Positions 13,502-24,609 of a DNA stretch of 64,000 bases are shown here, one piece after another (the first letter of the stretch is position 1; every line of letters starts with the position of its first letter). The notes below the pieces were generated by a model that saw nothing but the letters and a program-made list of their open reading frames with translations, ran no database searches and was not told the origin of the DNA. Position numbers and translations under genes: made by a program. The stretch comes from Streptomyces sp. 7-21 (GTDB taxonomy: Bacteria > Actinomycetota > Actinomycetes > Streptomycetales > Streptomycetaceae): contig NZ_JAERRL010000007.1 of assembly GCF_016741785.1 (NCBI RefSeq), forward strand, positions 124,001 to 188,000. The letters run 5' to 3'.

Positions 13502-14805
13502 ACCAGCCTCCCGTCGAGCAGGGTCGCCCGGCCGCGCAGGAACGTGTGCACGACGCGGCCCGGCAGCTCCCGGCCCGCGTAGGGGGTGTTGGCGCTGCGC
13601 GAGGCGAACGAGGCGGGGTCGACCGGGGCACGGTGCGCCGGGTCGAGCAGCGTGAGGTTGGCGGGCTCACCGGGGGCGACGGGGCGGCCGTGCCCGGCGA
13701 GGCGGCCGATGGCGGCGGGGCGGCGGGACATGCGGTCGGCGACGCCCGCCCAGTCGAGCAGGCCGGTGTCGACCATGGTGTGCTGCACGACCGACAGGGC
13801 GGTCTCCAGCCCGATCATGCCCATGGCGGCCGCGCCCCACTCGCAGTCCTTGTCCTCCTGCGGGTGCGGGGCGTGGTCCGTGGCGACGCAGTCGATCGTG
13901 CCGTCCGCGAGCGCCTCGCGCAGCGCGCGCACGTCATCCTCGGTGCGCAGCGGCGGGTTGACCTTGTAGACCGGGTCGTAGGAGCGGACCAGGTCGTCGG
14001 TGAGCAGCAGGTGGTGCGGGGTGACCTCGGCGGTGACCTGCCAGCCCTTGGACTTGGCCCAGCGGATGATCTCGACCGAGCCGGCCGTGGAGACGTGGCA
14101 GACGTGCAGGCGGGAGCCGACGTGCGCGGCGAGGAGGGCGTCGCGGGCGATGACGGACTCCTCGGCGACCGCGGGCCAGCCCGCCAGGCCCAGCTCGGCG
14201 GAGACGGCACCCTCGTTCATCTGGGCGCCCTCGGTCAGCCGCGGCTCCTGGGCGTGCTGGGCGATGACGCCGTCGAACGCCTTCACGTACTCCAGGGCGC
14301 GGCGCATGGTGACGGCGTCGTCGACGCACTTGCCGTCGTCCGAGAAGACCCGCACGCGGGCGGCGGAGTCGTGCATCGCGCCGAGTTCGGCGAGCTGCTT
14401 GCCCTCCAGGCCCACGGTGACAGCGCCCACCGGCTGCACATCGCAGTAGCCGGACTCGCGGCCGAGCCGCCAGACCTGCTCGACGACGCCGGCGGTGTCG
14501 GCGACCGGGAAGGTGTTGGCCATGGCGTGAACGGCGGTGAAGCCGCCCGCGGCGGCGGCCCGGGTGCCGGTGAGGACCGTCTCGGAGTCTTCGCGCCCCG
14601 GCTCGCGCAGGTGGGTGTGGAGGTCCACCAGGCCCGGCAGCAGGACGAGCCCGTCGGCGTCGATGACGCGGGCGCCCGCGGCCTCGGCCCGCGCGCCGAC
14701 GGCGGCGATGGTCTCGCCCTCGATGAGGACGTCGGCCGGGGCCGCGCCGAGGATGCGCGCGCCGCGGATCAGGGTCCGGGTGGTCGGGGTGTCGGTGGTG
14801 GTCAC
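13498..14805 (-). CDS. pyrC: Dihydroorotase
   Basis: PyrC closes carbamoyl aspartate to dihydroorotate. The 435-residue enzyme is a class I amidohydrolase with the metal-binding HTHLREPG (63-70), a metal-site Asp/Lys region in [12 protein letters not shown], and the catalytic CVATDHAPH near residue 310. The GTG start overlaps the pyrB stop (GTGA), so the two are coupled. Confidence 0.96.
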   Translation of the reverse strand: MTTTDTPTTRTLIRGARILGAAPADVLIEGETIAAVGARAEAAGARVIDADGLVLLPGLVDLHTHLREPGREDSETVLTGTRAAAAGGFTAVHAMANTFPVADTAGVVEQVWRLGRESGYCDVQPVGAVTVGLEGKQLAELGAMHDSAARVRVFSDDGKCVDDAVTMRRALEYVKAFDGVIAQHAQEPRLTEGAQMNEGAVSAELGLAGWPAVAEESVIARDALLAAHVGSRLHVCHVSTAGSVEIIRWAKSKGWQVTAEVTPHHLLLTDDLVRSYDPVYKVNPPLRTEDDVRALREALADGTIDCVATDHAPHPQEDKDCEWGAAAMGMIGLETALSVVQHTMVDTGLLDWAGVADRMSRRPAAIGRLAGHGRPVAPGEPANLTLLDPAHRAPVDPASFASRSANTPYAGRELPGRVVHTFLRGRATLLDGRLV

Positions 14806-15782
14806 GCGCTCTCCTCGGGGCGGGTGGCGGTTTCGGCGGGGGCGGCGCCGCCCAGCAGCAGGTACAGGACGGCCATGCGGACGCTGACGCCGGCCCTGAC
14901 CTGCTCGACGGCGGTGCAGCGCGGCGAGTCGGCGACCTCGGCGGTGATCTCCATGCCGCGGTTCATCGGGCCGGGGTGCATCACGATGGCGTGTTCGGGC
15001 ATCCGGGCCATCCGGTCGGCGTGCAGGCCGTACCTGCGGGCGTACTCACGCTCCGTGGGGAAGTAGGCGGCGTTCATCCGCTCCCGCTGGACGCGGAGCA
15101 TCATCACCGCGTCGGACGTGGCCAGCTGGGAGTCGAGGTCGTAGCTGACGGCGCAGGGCCACTTCTCCACGCCGATGGGCAGCAGTGTCGGCGGCGCGAC
15201 GACCGTGACCTCGGCGCCGAGCGTGGTGAGCAGGTGGATGTTGGAGCGGGCCACCCGGCTGTGGAGGATGTCGCCGACGATGGTCACCCGGCGCCCGGAC
15301 AGGTCACCGCCGGTGCCGTCGCCGTCCCTGGCGAGGCGGCGGCGGAGCGTGAAGGCGTCCAGCAGCGCCTGGGTGGGGTGCTCGTGGGTGCCGTCACCGC
15401 CGTTGACGACGCAGCCGCCGATCCAGCCCGAGGTGGCGAGGCGGTGGGGGGCGCCGGAGTCGTGGTGGCGGATGACGACGGCGTCGGCACCCATGGCCTC
15501 CAGCGTCAGGGCGGTGTCCTTCAGCGACTCGCCCTTGGCGACGGAGGAGCCCTTGGCGGAGAAGTTGATGACGTCGGCCGAGAGCCGCTTGGCGGCGGCC
15601 TCGAAGGAGATGCGGGTGCGGGTGGAGTCCTCGTAGAAGAGGGTGACGATGGTGCGGCCGCGCAGGGTCGGCAGCTTCTTGATCGGCCGGTCGGCGACGC
15701 GGGCGAGTTCCGCCGCGGTGTCGAGGATCAGCACGGCGTCGTCGCGCGTGAGGTCGGCGGCCGAGACGAGGTGGCGCTTCAT
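14802..15782 (-). CDS. pyrB: Aspartate carbamoyltransferase catalytic subunit
   Basis: PyrB condenses carbamoyl phosphate with aspartate. The 326-residue protein shows the carbamoyl-phosphate loop STRTR (53-57), the HPTQ motif (135-138) and the domain-closing LRVQRER segment. I chose the ATG at 15782 ([11 protein letters not shown]), which has a GGAAG ribosome-binding site and matches the family N-terminus. No regulatory pyrI gene is present; control is expected through PyrR, encoded 77 bases upstream. Confidence 0.96.
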   Translation of the reverse strand: MKRHLVSAADLTRDDAVLILDTAAELARVADRPIKKLPTLRGRTIVTLFYEDSTRTRISFEAAAKRLSADVINFSAKGSSVAKGESLKDTALTLEAMGADAVVIRHHDSGAPHRLATSGWIGGCVVNGGDGTHEHPTQALLDAFTLRRRLARDGDGTGGDLSGRRVTIVGDILHSRVARSNIHLLTTLGAEVTVVAPPTLLPIGVEKWPCAVSYDLDSQLATSDAVMMLRVQRERMNAAYFPTEREYARRYGLHADRMARMPEHAIVMHPGPMNRGMEITAEVADSPRCTAVEQVRAGVSVRMAVLYLLLGGAAPAETATRPEESA

Positions 15783-15859
15783 CGGTGGCTTCCGTGTGTC
15801 TTCGTGGGGTGCGGCGGGCACGCTGGCGGCGCCGCGGCGGGGCCCGGGCGGTGCGGGCG

Positions 15860-16495
<636 letters not shown>

Positions 16496-16587
16496 GGTGA
16501 AACCACCGCCGAGCGTACCAGCAGGCAGGAAAGGCCCCGGCAGCGGGCGGCATCGCCGCAGGTCAGCGCGGACTCCCCGGCTTCCGC

Positions 16588-16616
16588 TTGACGGCGCTTA
16601 TTACGCTGCGTAACCT
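16588..16616 (+). promoter_or_regulatory. bldD promoter
   Basis: TTGACG (16588-16593) and TAACCT (16611-16616) are separated by exactly 17 bases, a good vegetative promoter. Initiation near 16623 would give a leader of about 30 bases to the ATG at 16653. The -10 and start region are covered by BldD-type half-sites. Confidence 0.65.
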
Positions 16617-16629
16617 CACTAAGAGTTAC
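16610..16629 (+). promoter_or_regulatory. Putative BldD autoregulatory operator
   Basis: GTAAC (16610-16614), CTCAC (16615-16619) and GTTAC (16625-16629) form repeated GTNAC-like half-sites, the last two spaced by five bases as in BldD boxes. A further inverted pair, TTACG/CGTAA, lies at 16601-16613. The sites overlap the -10 and start region of the bldD promoter, matching the known autorepression of S. coelicolor bldD. Confidence 0.6.
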
Positions 16630-16652
16630 GAAGAAGCCGTCCGGGGAGACAC

Positions 16653-17153
16653 ATGTCCAGCGAATACGCAAAACAGCTCGGAACCAAGCTCCGCGCCATC
16701 CGTACGCAGCAGGGGCTGTCGCTCCACGGGGTTGAGGAGAAGTCGCAGGGCCGCTGGAAGGCGGTCGTGGTCGGCTCGTACGAGCGCGGCGACCGTGCCG
16801 TGACCGTGCAGCGCCTCGCTGAGCTGGCGGACTTCTACGGCGTGCCGGTGCAGGAGCTGCTGCCGGGCTCGACGCCGGGCGGTGCGGCGGAGCCGCCGCC
16901 GAAGCTCGTGCTCGACCTGGAGCGGCTGGCCACGGTGCCCAGCGAGAAGGCGGGCCCGCTCCAGCGCTACACCGCCACGATCCAGAGCCAGCGCGGCGAC
17001 TACAACGGCAAGGTGCTGTCGATCCGGCAGGACGACCTGCGCACGCTCGCCGTGATCTACGACCAGTCGCCCTCGGTGCTCACGGAGCAGCTCATCAGCT
17101 GGGGCGTGCTGAACCCTGACGCCCGGCGGGCGGTGCAGACGGAGGAAAGCTGA
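16653..17153 (+). CDS. bldD: Developmental master regulator BldD
   Basis: BldD represses sporulation genes during vegetative growth when dimerised by tetrameric cyclic di-GMP. The 166-residue protein has an N-terminal helix-turn-helix (about 5-70) and the C-terminal ligand motif RGD (114-116), eight residues, RQDD (125-128), so both halves of the RXD-X8-RXXD signature are intact. It reads divergently from the pyrimidine operon and carries a promoter with BldD-like half-sites, consistent with autorepression. A strong bidirectional hairpin follows it. Confidence 0.96.
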   Translation: MSSEYAKQLGTKLRAIRTQQGLSLHGVEEKSQGRWKAVVVGSYERGDRAVTVQRLAELADFYGVPVQELLPGSTPGGAAEPPPKLVLDLERLATVPSEKAGPLQRYTATIQSQRGDYNGKVLSIRQDDLRTLAVIYDQSPSVLTEQLISWGVLNPDARRAVQTEES

Positions 17154-17180
17154 CTCCGGCTCCCCAGCGGTGCGCCGCAC

Positions 17181-17230
17181 GCGGCCGGGTGGGAGAGGGG
17201 GCGGTCCGCGCCCCTCGGCCACCCGGCCGC
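17181..17230. terminator. Bidirectional hairpin between bldD and nusB
   Basis: GCGGCCGGGTGG (17181-17192) and CCACCCGGCCGC (17219-17230) are perfect complements, and the intervening bases pair further (GGGGCG/CGCCCC). It sits between the convergent ends of bldD and nusB, about 30 bases after the bldD stop. There is only a weak T run, as is usual for Streptomyces terminators. Confidence 0.65.
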
Positions 17231-17286
17231 ACGCTTTGTGCCTGCGGTTGTTCCGCGGTCTGCCTGACGCTCTTCCTCAGCCTTCC

Positions 17287-17712
17287 TCAGCGGCGCAGGG
17301 TCGGTTTCAGATCCTTCAGGCGGCCCAGCAGGCCGTTGACGAAGGACGGCGACTCGTCGGTGGAGAACTCCCTGGCCAGGCGCACTGCCTCGTCGAGGAC
17401 CACCGCGTCGGGAGTGCCGTCCTCCCAGATCAGTTCGAAGGCGCCGAGCCGCAGGATGTTCCGGTCCACGACGGGCATACGGTCCAGCGGCCAGCCGACG
17501 GCGTACTGCGCGATCAGCTCGTCGATGCGCTCGGCGTGCGCTGCGTAGCCTTCGACGAGCGTCATGGTGTACTCGCTGACCGGCGGGTGCCGGTCGTCGG
17601 TGCGGGCCAGCCGTATCCAGTCAGCAAGGACATCGGTGGGTGCGCTGCCGCGCTGGTCCGCCTCGAAGAGGATCTGCAGGGCGCGCTGACGGGCCTTGCT
17701 GCGGGCTGCCAC
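17287..17712 (-). CDS. nusB: Transcription antitermination factor NusB
   Basis: NusB binds boxA RNA with S10 during rRNA antitermination. The 141-residue all-helical protein begins ARSKARQRALQILFEAD, with the arginine-rich RNA-binding motif, and ends in FVNGLLGRLKDL as expected. It starts at a GTG two bases after the efp stop, so efp and nusB are co-transcribed, the common bacterial arrangement. Confidence 0.95.
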   Translation of the reverse strand: MAARSKARQRALQILFEADQRGSAPTDVLADWIRLARTDDRHPPVSEYTMTLVEGYAAHAERIDELIAQYAVGWPLDRMPVVDRNILRLGAFELIWEDGTPDAVVLDEAVRLAREFSTDESPSFVNGLLGRLKDLKPTLRR

Positions 17713-17714
17713 GG

Positions 17715-18281
17715 TTAGCTGCTCACCCGGCCGAGGTACTCGCCGGAGCGCGTGTCGACCTTGATCTTCTCACCGGTGGTGATGAACAGCGGCACCTGGA
17801 TCTCGTAGCCGGTCTCCAGCCGGGCCGGCTTGGTGCCGCCGGTGGAGCGGTCGCCCTGGACGCCCGGCTCGGTGTACTCCACAACCAGCTCGACGGCGGC
17901 GGGAAGCTCAATGAACAGCGGGTTCCCCTCGTGCATGGCGACCGTGCACTCCTGCCCCTCGAGCAGGTAGTTGGCGGCCTCGCCCACCGCTTCCGGCGTC
18001 ATCTGGAGCTGGTCGAACGTCTCCGAGTCCATGAAGACGAAGTCGGCGCCGTCCTTGTAGGAGAACTGCATGGCGCGGCGGTCGACCGTGGCCGTCTCCA
18101 CCTTGGTCCCGGCGTTGAACGTCTTGTCCACCACCTTGCCGGACAGCACGTTCTTCAGCTTGGTGCGGACGAAGGCACCGCCTTTGCCTGGCTTGACGTG
18201 CTGGAACTCGACGACGGACCACAGCTGGCCGCCGTCGAGCTTGAGCACCATGCCGTTCTTGAGGTCGTTCGTGGTGGCCAC
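17715..18281 (-). CDS. efp: Elongation factor P
   Basis: EF-P relieves ribosomes stalled at consecutive prolines. The 188-residue protein has three beta-barrel domains; the loop that reaches the peptidyl-transferase centre is KPGKGGA with Lys33 at its tip. Actinobacterial EF-Ps with a PGKG loop can work without lysine modification, and no epmA-type modification gene is visible here. The start is the GTG at 18281, preceded by TAGGAGA at good spacing, although the frame is open further upstream. Confidence 0.96.
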   Translation of the reverse strand: MATTNDLKNGMVLKLDGGQLWSVVEFQHVKPGKGGAFVRTKLKNVLSGKVVDKTFNAGTKVETATVDRRAMQFSYKDGADFVFMDSETFDQLQMTPEAVGEAANYLLEGQECTVAMHEGNPLFIELPAAVELVVEYTEPGVQGDRSTGGTKPARLETGYEIQVPLFITTGEKIKVDTRSGEYLGRVSS

Positions 18282-18345
18282 GGCCTGGAATCTCCTACCG
18301 ACTGCTGCTTGGGCGACCAGGATCTCCCCCGCCGGCCCCGCTGGG

Positions 18346-19455
18346 TTACAGGGCGAGGAGTTCCTTGGTCGTGATCGTGAGTAGCTCGGGTCCGCCGTCC
18401 GCTGGGGGGCGGACGACCAGCGTGTCATCGATGCGGACACCGCCCCGCCCTGGAAGATGCACCCCCGGCTCGACGGTGACCGGCACGCAGGCGTTCAGTC
18501 TACCCATGGCCGCAGGTGACAGCCGAGGGTCCTCTCCGATTTCCAGCCCCACCCCGCGGCCCGTGACAGGTCCCAGCGCTGCGCCGTGCCCGGCCGCCGC
18601 CAGCAGGTCGCGGGCCGCGGCGTCCACCTCGCGGCACTCCGCGCCGGGCCGCAGCGCCTCCCGCGCGGCCCGCTGCGCCGCGAACACCAGGTCATACAGC
18701 TCGATCTGCCAGTCCGCGGGGCTGGTGCCGACGACGAACGTCCGGCCGATCTGGCAGCGGTAGCCGCGGAACCGCGCTCCCAGGCGGACGGTGAGGAAGT
18801 CGCCCTCCTCGACGCGGCGGTCGGTGGGCCGGTGCCCGGCGAGCCCGGAGTGGCTGCCGGTCGCCACCGACGTCGGGAACGCCGGGCCGTCGGCGCCGTG
18901 ATCGATGAGGCGGCGCTCCAGCTCCAGCGCGAGGTGGCGCTCGGTGCGCCCGACCAGGATCGACTCCAGCAGTTCGCCCAGCGCGCGGTCGGTGATCTCC
19001 GCGGCGGCCCGGAGGGTGGCGATCTCGTCCTCGTCCTTGACCAGCCGCTGCTCCTCGACCGCGCGGCCCAGGTCCGTCAGCGGCAGGTCTGGGGCGGCGG
19101 CGGCCAGCGCCCGGTGGCGGGCGACCGTGAGGTGGTGCTCCTCCACCGCCGCCGCGGCCGCCCCCGCCGCGGCGGCCCGGCTCACCGCGGCCACGGCCGG
19201 GTCGGTGTCGCCGTCGAGCAGCACCGTGCGCAACGCCCCCTCCTCCCCGTCCGGCGGCGCGCCACCGGGCGCCGGGTGCCAGCGGCTCAGCAGCAGGTCC
19301 TCCCCCGTGTGCCCCACGAGCAGGGCCGAGTCGGGAGGGGCCTGCCCGGCCAGGTAGCGGACGTTGGCGGGCCGGGTGATGACCAGGGCCGTGCTGCCCG
19401 CTGGCGAGCAGCGGGCACGCAGCCGTGCGCGGCGGGCCGCGTGAACGTCTGACAT
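18346..19455 (-). CDS. M24 peptidase-family protein with lost metal ligands
   Basis: The 369-residue protein has the creatinase N-domain and pita-bread fold of Xaa-Pro aminopeptidases and sits upstream of efp, as PepP/PepQ often do. The metal site is largely gone. The first Asp is Arg224 (VRLGA), the second is Gln235 (GYRCQIGRT), the His of the GHG motif is Arg300 (TGRGVGL), and the last Glu is Asp343 (RIDDT); only Glu329 (TVEPGVH) remains. The second His of the HE motif is Gly307. It is probably not a peptidase and may have a binding role. Confidence 0.8.
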   Translation of the reverse strand: MSDVHAARRARLRARCSPAGSTALVITRPANVRYLAGQAPPDSALLVGHTGEDLLLSRWHPAPGGAPPDGEEGALRTVLLDGDTDPAVAAVSRAAAAGAAAAAVEEHHLTVARHRALAAAAPDLPLTDLGRAVEEQRLVKDEDEIATLRAAAEITDRALGELLESILVGRTERHLALELERRLIDHGADGPAFPTSVATGSHSGLAGHRPTDRRVEEGDFLTVRLGARFRGYRCQIGRTFVVGTSPADWQIELYDLVFAAQRAAREALRPGAECREVDAAARDLLAAAGHGAALGPVTGRGVGLEIGEDPRLSPAAMGRLNACVPVTVEPGVHLPGRGGVRIDDTLVVRPPADGGPELLTITTKELLAL

Positions 19456-19531
19456 GGCTTGAGCGTACGCACGCCCAGCGGCGCGGGCCGCCTTTAGCGC
19501 GTCCTATCGAGCGTGCGGCGCGCCGCCCCCG

Positions 19532-20221
19532 TCACCACTGCGGCGGGCTCGCCAGGCTGTGGGCGACCGCGTCGTCGAGCATGCGCGCGGTAGTGGCGAC
19601 GTCGTGCCGCGAGTTGTCGATGATGGGGAGGCCCGAGCCGTACCAGCCGGCCATCCTGCCGTGGATGGTCGCCACCTCCTCGTCGGAAAGGCGGCGGGTG
19701 CCGGTACGGGCGGCGTTCCGCTCCAGCACGACCTCCAGGCCGGGCAGCAGGACGATCGGGATGAGGCCGGGGCCGACGTGCCGTTTCCAGCCGCCGAGGC
19801 CGACCGCGGGCCGGTCGGGGAAGACGGCGTCGTCGAGGATGCAGGAGATGCCGTTGGCGAGGAAGTTGCGCGCGGCGAAGCCGCAGGTGCGGCGGGCCAG
19901 CCGGTACTGGGCCTCGGAGCGGTCGTTCCAGCCGGAGCGCGGGTCGGCGAAGCCGGACCGCACCCACTCGCGCACGTCGTCGAGGCTGATGTGCGCGGTG
20001 GGCACCGGGCGGCGGTCGGCCCAGTAGCGGGCCACGGTGGTCTTCCCGGCGCCGGCCGGGCCTATGAGCAGAACGGCGACCCCGGCGTGCGCGACGTCCG
20101 GCGGCGCCGCCGCGGGCCCGGGCGCGGGCACCGCGCCGCCGGAGGGAAGCTGGAGAAAGCCCGTGCTGCCGCCATCGGACGGCGCGGGAGGTGGCGCTGG
20201 CATCCCATGCTGCTGCTGCAT
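19532..20221 (-). CDS. P-loop NTPase (zeta/kinase-like), function unknown
   Basis: This 229-residue cytoplasmic protein starts at the ATG at 20221 (MQQQHGMPAPPP) and has a proline-rich N-terminal tail of about 45 residues. A nucleotide-binding loop GPAGAGKTT follows near 58-66, then SLDDVREWVRSGFADP and ISCILDDAVFPDR, a layout typical of small-molecule or polynucleotide kinases. It lies between pepP-like and aroQ genes on the same strand. Shikimate kinase activity is unlikely because a clear aroK is present nearby. The substrate is unknown. Confidence 0.7.
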   Translation of the reverse strand: MQQQHGMPAPPPAPSDGGSTGFLQLPSGGAVPAPGPAAAPPDVAHAGVAVLLIGPAGAGKTTVARYWADRRPVPTAHISLDDVREWVRSGFADPRSGWNDRSEAQYRLARRTCGFAARNFLANGISCILDDAVFPDRPAVGLGGWKRHVGPGLIPIVLLPGLEVVLERNAARTGTRRLSDEEVATIHGRMAGWYGSGLPIIDNSRHDVATTARMLDDAVAHSLASPPQW

Positions 20222-20346
20222 CAGGTCCCCACTCCGTACCTCGTCGGATCGTGCGCCGCGCGGCCGGTCACCTACCGTACCGCCTTGCCTGGCAGTCGGT
20301 GCAACGAGTGGCGGCGCCGGCGAGTGCCGGGCGCCGCCGCCCCGTT

Positions 20347-20787
20347 TCAGCTGGCCATCCCGCCCGCGACCGCGCGCAGGGCGAGGAGATAGGAGTCGAT
20401 GCCGAACCCGGCGATAGTGCCGCTGGCCACCGCACCGACGACCGAGGTGTGGCGGAACTCCTCCCTCCGGTACGGGTTGGAGATGTGCACCTCGATCAGC
20501 GGCGCGGTGCGCTGGCTGGCGGCGTCCCGCAGGCCGTAGGAGTAGTGCGTGAACGCACCGGGGTTGAGGACGACGGGAACGGAGCCGTCGGCGGCCTCGT
20601 GCAGCCAGCGGATCATCTCCCCCTCGTCGTTGGTCTCCCGCACCTCCACCGCCAGCCCCAGCTCCTCGCCGAGCGCGGTGCACCGCTTGACCAGTTCCGC
20701 GTAGGAGGTCGAGCCGTACACGTCGGGCTCGCGGGAGCCGAGGCGGCCCAGGTTGGGACCGTTGAGCACCAGTACGGGGCGGCTCAT
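20347..20787 (-). CDS. aroQ: 3-dehydroquinate dehydratase, type II
   Basis: AroQ dehydrates 3-dehydroquinate to 3-dehydroshikimate. The 146-residue protein is the dodecameric type II form: [20 protein letters not shown] holds the catalytic arginine and tyrosine, [16 protein letters not shown] the substrate-binding part, and [15 protein letters not shown] the catalytic histidine. It is 52 bases downstream of aroB on the same strand. Confidence 0.95.
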   Translation of the reverse strand: MSRPVLVLNGPNLGRLGSREPDVYGSTSYAELVKRCTALGEELGLAVEVRETNDEGEMIRWLHEAADGSVPVVLNPGAFTHYSYGLRDAASQRTAPLIEVHISNPYRREEFRHTSVVGAVASGTIAGFGIDSYLLALRAVAGGMAS

Positions 20788-20839
20788 GCGCCTTGCGTCT
20801 CCTCGTCGTCGGGTCGTCGTCAGGTCGTCAGAGCGCCGT

Positions 20840-22472
<1,633 letters not shown>

Positions 22473-22476
<4 letters not shown>

Positions 22477-23657
22477 CGGATCTCCATGTGGTCCAGGTAC
22501 CCGGTGACGTTACGCCGGGTCTCGGCCACGCTGTCGCCGCCGAACTTCTCGGCCACGGCGTCGGCGAGCACCAGGGCCACCATGGCCTCGGCGACGATGC
22601 CCGCGGCCGGGACGGCGCAGACGTCGGAGCGCTGGTGGTGGGCGCGGGCGGGCTCGCCGGTGGTGACGTCCACGGTGCCCAGGGCCCGCGGCACCGTGGC
22701 GATGGGCTTCATCGCGGCGCGCACGCGCAGCAGTTCACCGGTGGACAGGCCGCCCTCGGTGCCGCCGGAGCGGCCGGAGGCGCGGCGGATGCCCTCAGGC
22801 GTCGGGGTGATCTCGTCGTGGGCCTGGGAGCCCGGGACGCGGGCGAGCTGGAAGCCGTCGCCGACTTCCACGCCCTTGATGGCCTGGATGCCCATGAGCG
22901 CCCCGGCCAGCCGGGCGTCGAGGCGGCGGTCCCAGTGGACGTGGGAGCCCAGGCCGACGGGCACGCCGTGGGCGACGACCTCCACGACGCCGCCGAGGGT
23001 GTCGCCGTCCTTGTGGGCCTGGTCGATGACCTCGACCATGGCCGCGCTGGCCTGCGGGTCGAGGCAGCGGACGGGGTCGGCGTCGAGGCGTTCGACGTCC
23101 TCGGGCCGGGGCACCATGCCGGCGGGGGCGGCGGCACCGCCCAGTTCCACGACGTGCGAGACGATCTCGATGCCCGTGGTCTCCCGCAGGTAGGAGCGGG
23201 CCACCGCGCCCAGCGCGACGCGGGCGGCGGTCTCCCGGGCGGAGGCGCGTTCCAGCACCGGGCGGGCCTCGCCGAAGCCGTACTTCTGCATCCCCGCGAG
23301 GTCGGCGTGGCCGGGCCGCGGGCGGGTCAGCGGGGCGTTGCGGGCCAGGCCCGCGAGCTCCTCGGCGTCCACCGGGTCCGCCGCCATGACCTTCTCCCAC
23401 TTGGGCCACTCGGTGTTGCCCACCATGATGGCGACGGGCGAGCCGAGAGTGAGGCCGTGGCGCACACCGCCGAGGAAGGTCACCTCGTCGCGCTCGAAGG
23501 ACATCCGGGCGCCCCGCCCGTAGCCGAGACGGCGGCGCGCCAGGGCGTCGGCGACCATCTCCGTGGTGACCGGTACTCCGGCGGGAAGCCCTTCCAGCGT
23601 CGCTACCAGTGCGGGGCCGTGGGACTCCCCCGCCGTCAGCCAGCGCAACCTGCTCAA
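22473..23657 (-). CDS. aroC: Chorismate synthase
   Basis: AroC forms chorismate from EPSP with reduced FMN. The protein starts [16 protein letters not shown] with the flavin-binding GESHG signature, and carries RPRPGHAD and [13 protein letters not shown] further along. The start is a TTG at 23657 with AAGGAG five bases upstream, giving 394 residues, the family length; the frame is open beyond it but has no better start. It leads the coupled set aroC-aroK-aroB; aroE lies upstream beyond a gap of about 100 bases. Confidence 0.95.
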
Positions 23658-23760
23658 CGGTGCTCCTTGGGTACGCACTCGGGAACGTGGAACGTGCCTG
23701 GTACGCCTAGATCCTTTCACGAACCGGGGCCGTCCAGACGGGGCAGGCCGGTGAGCTGCG

Positions 23761-24609
23761 TTACTGCCGGGCGGTGGCGCCCCGCAGCGCGGCCTCGCCC
23801 GCCTCGCGCATCTCCCGCAGCGGCCCGGGCGCCTTGCCGGTCATCAGCTCGACCTGGAGCACCGCCTGGTGCACGAGCAGGTCGAGCCCGCCGATGACGC
23901 GCCCGCCGCGCGCCGCCCAGGCGGCGGCCAGCGGCGTCGGCCACGGGTCGTACAGCACGTCGAAGAGCGTGCCGGGCGCCTGGGGCACGCGGTCGGCGAG
24001 GCCGTCGGTCGCGCCCGCCGGGGTGGTGGCGATGACCAGCGGCTCGGCCAGGGCCCGGTGCGCCTCGCTCCAGTCGGCGGTGCGGACGGTGACGCCGAGC
24101 CGCTCGCCCCAGCCGCGCATCTCGGCGGCGCGGGCGGGGCTGCGGACGTAGGCGGTGACCTCGCCCTCGCAGATCCGGCCGAGTGCGGCCAGGGCGGACG
24201 AGGCGGTGGCACCCGCGCCCAGCACGGCGGCCCGTTCGACGCGGTGGACGCCGCGCTCACCGAGCGCCGCGACGAGGCCGGGGATGTCGGTGTTCTCGCC
24301 GCGGCGGCGCCCGCCGGGCCCGAAGACCACCGTGTTCACGGTCTGCACGGACGCGGCGGTCTCGCTGATCTCGTCGAGCAGCGGCAGGACGGCGCGCTTG
24401 AGCGGCATGGTCAGCGACAGGCCGGCCCAGTCGGGGCCCAGGCCCGCTATGAACGGGGCCAGGCGCTCCTCGTCGACCTCGTACCGCCCGTAGCTCCAGC
24501 CGGTGAGGCCGAGCGCCTGGTAGGCGGCGCGGTGGAGCGCCGGGGAGAGGGAGTGGGCGATGGGCGAGCCGAGGACGGCGGCCCGGCGGGCCGGTGGCGC
24601 GGAGGTCAT
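23761..24609 (-). CDS. aroE: Shikimate dehydrogenase
   Basis: AroE reduces 3-dehydroshikimate to shikimate. The 282-residue protein has the SLSP shikimate-binding motif (20-23), the catalytic pair Lys71 (TMPLK) and Asp108 (ENTD), and a glycine-rich nucleotide-binding [11 protein letters not shown]. Its ATG shares one base with the mltG stop (TGATG). The nicotinamide preference (NADP in most AroE) cannot be read securely here. Confidence 0.9.
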   Translation of the reverse strand: MTSAPPARRAAVLGSPIAHSLSPALHRAAYQALGLTGWSYGRYEVDEERLAPFIAGLGPDWAGLSLTMPLKRAVLPLLDEISETAASVQTVNTVVFGPGGRRRGENTDIPGLVAALGERGVHRVERAAVLGAGATASSALAALGRICEGEVTAYVRSPARAAEMRGWGERLGVTVRTADWSEAHRALAEPLVIATTPAGATDGLADRVPQAPGTLFDVLYDPWPTPLAAAWAARGGRVIGGLDLLVHQAVLQVELMTGKAPGPLREMREAGEAALRGATARQ

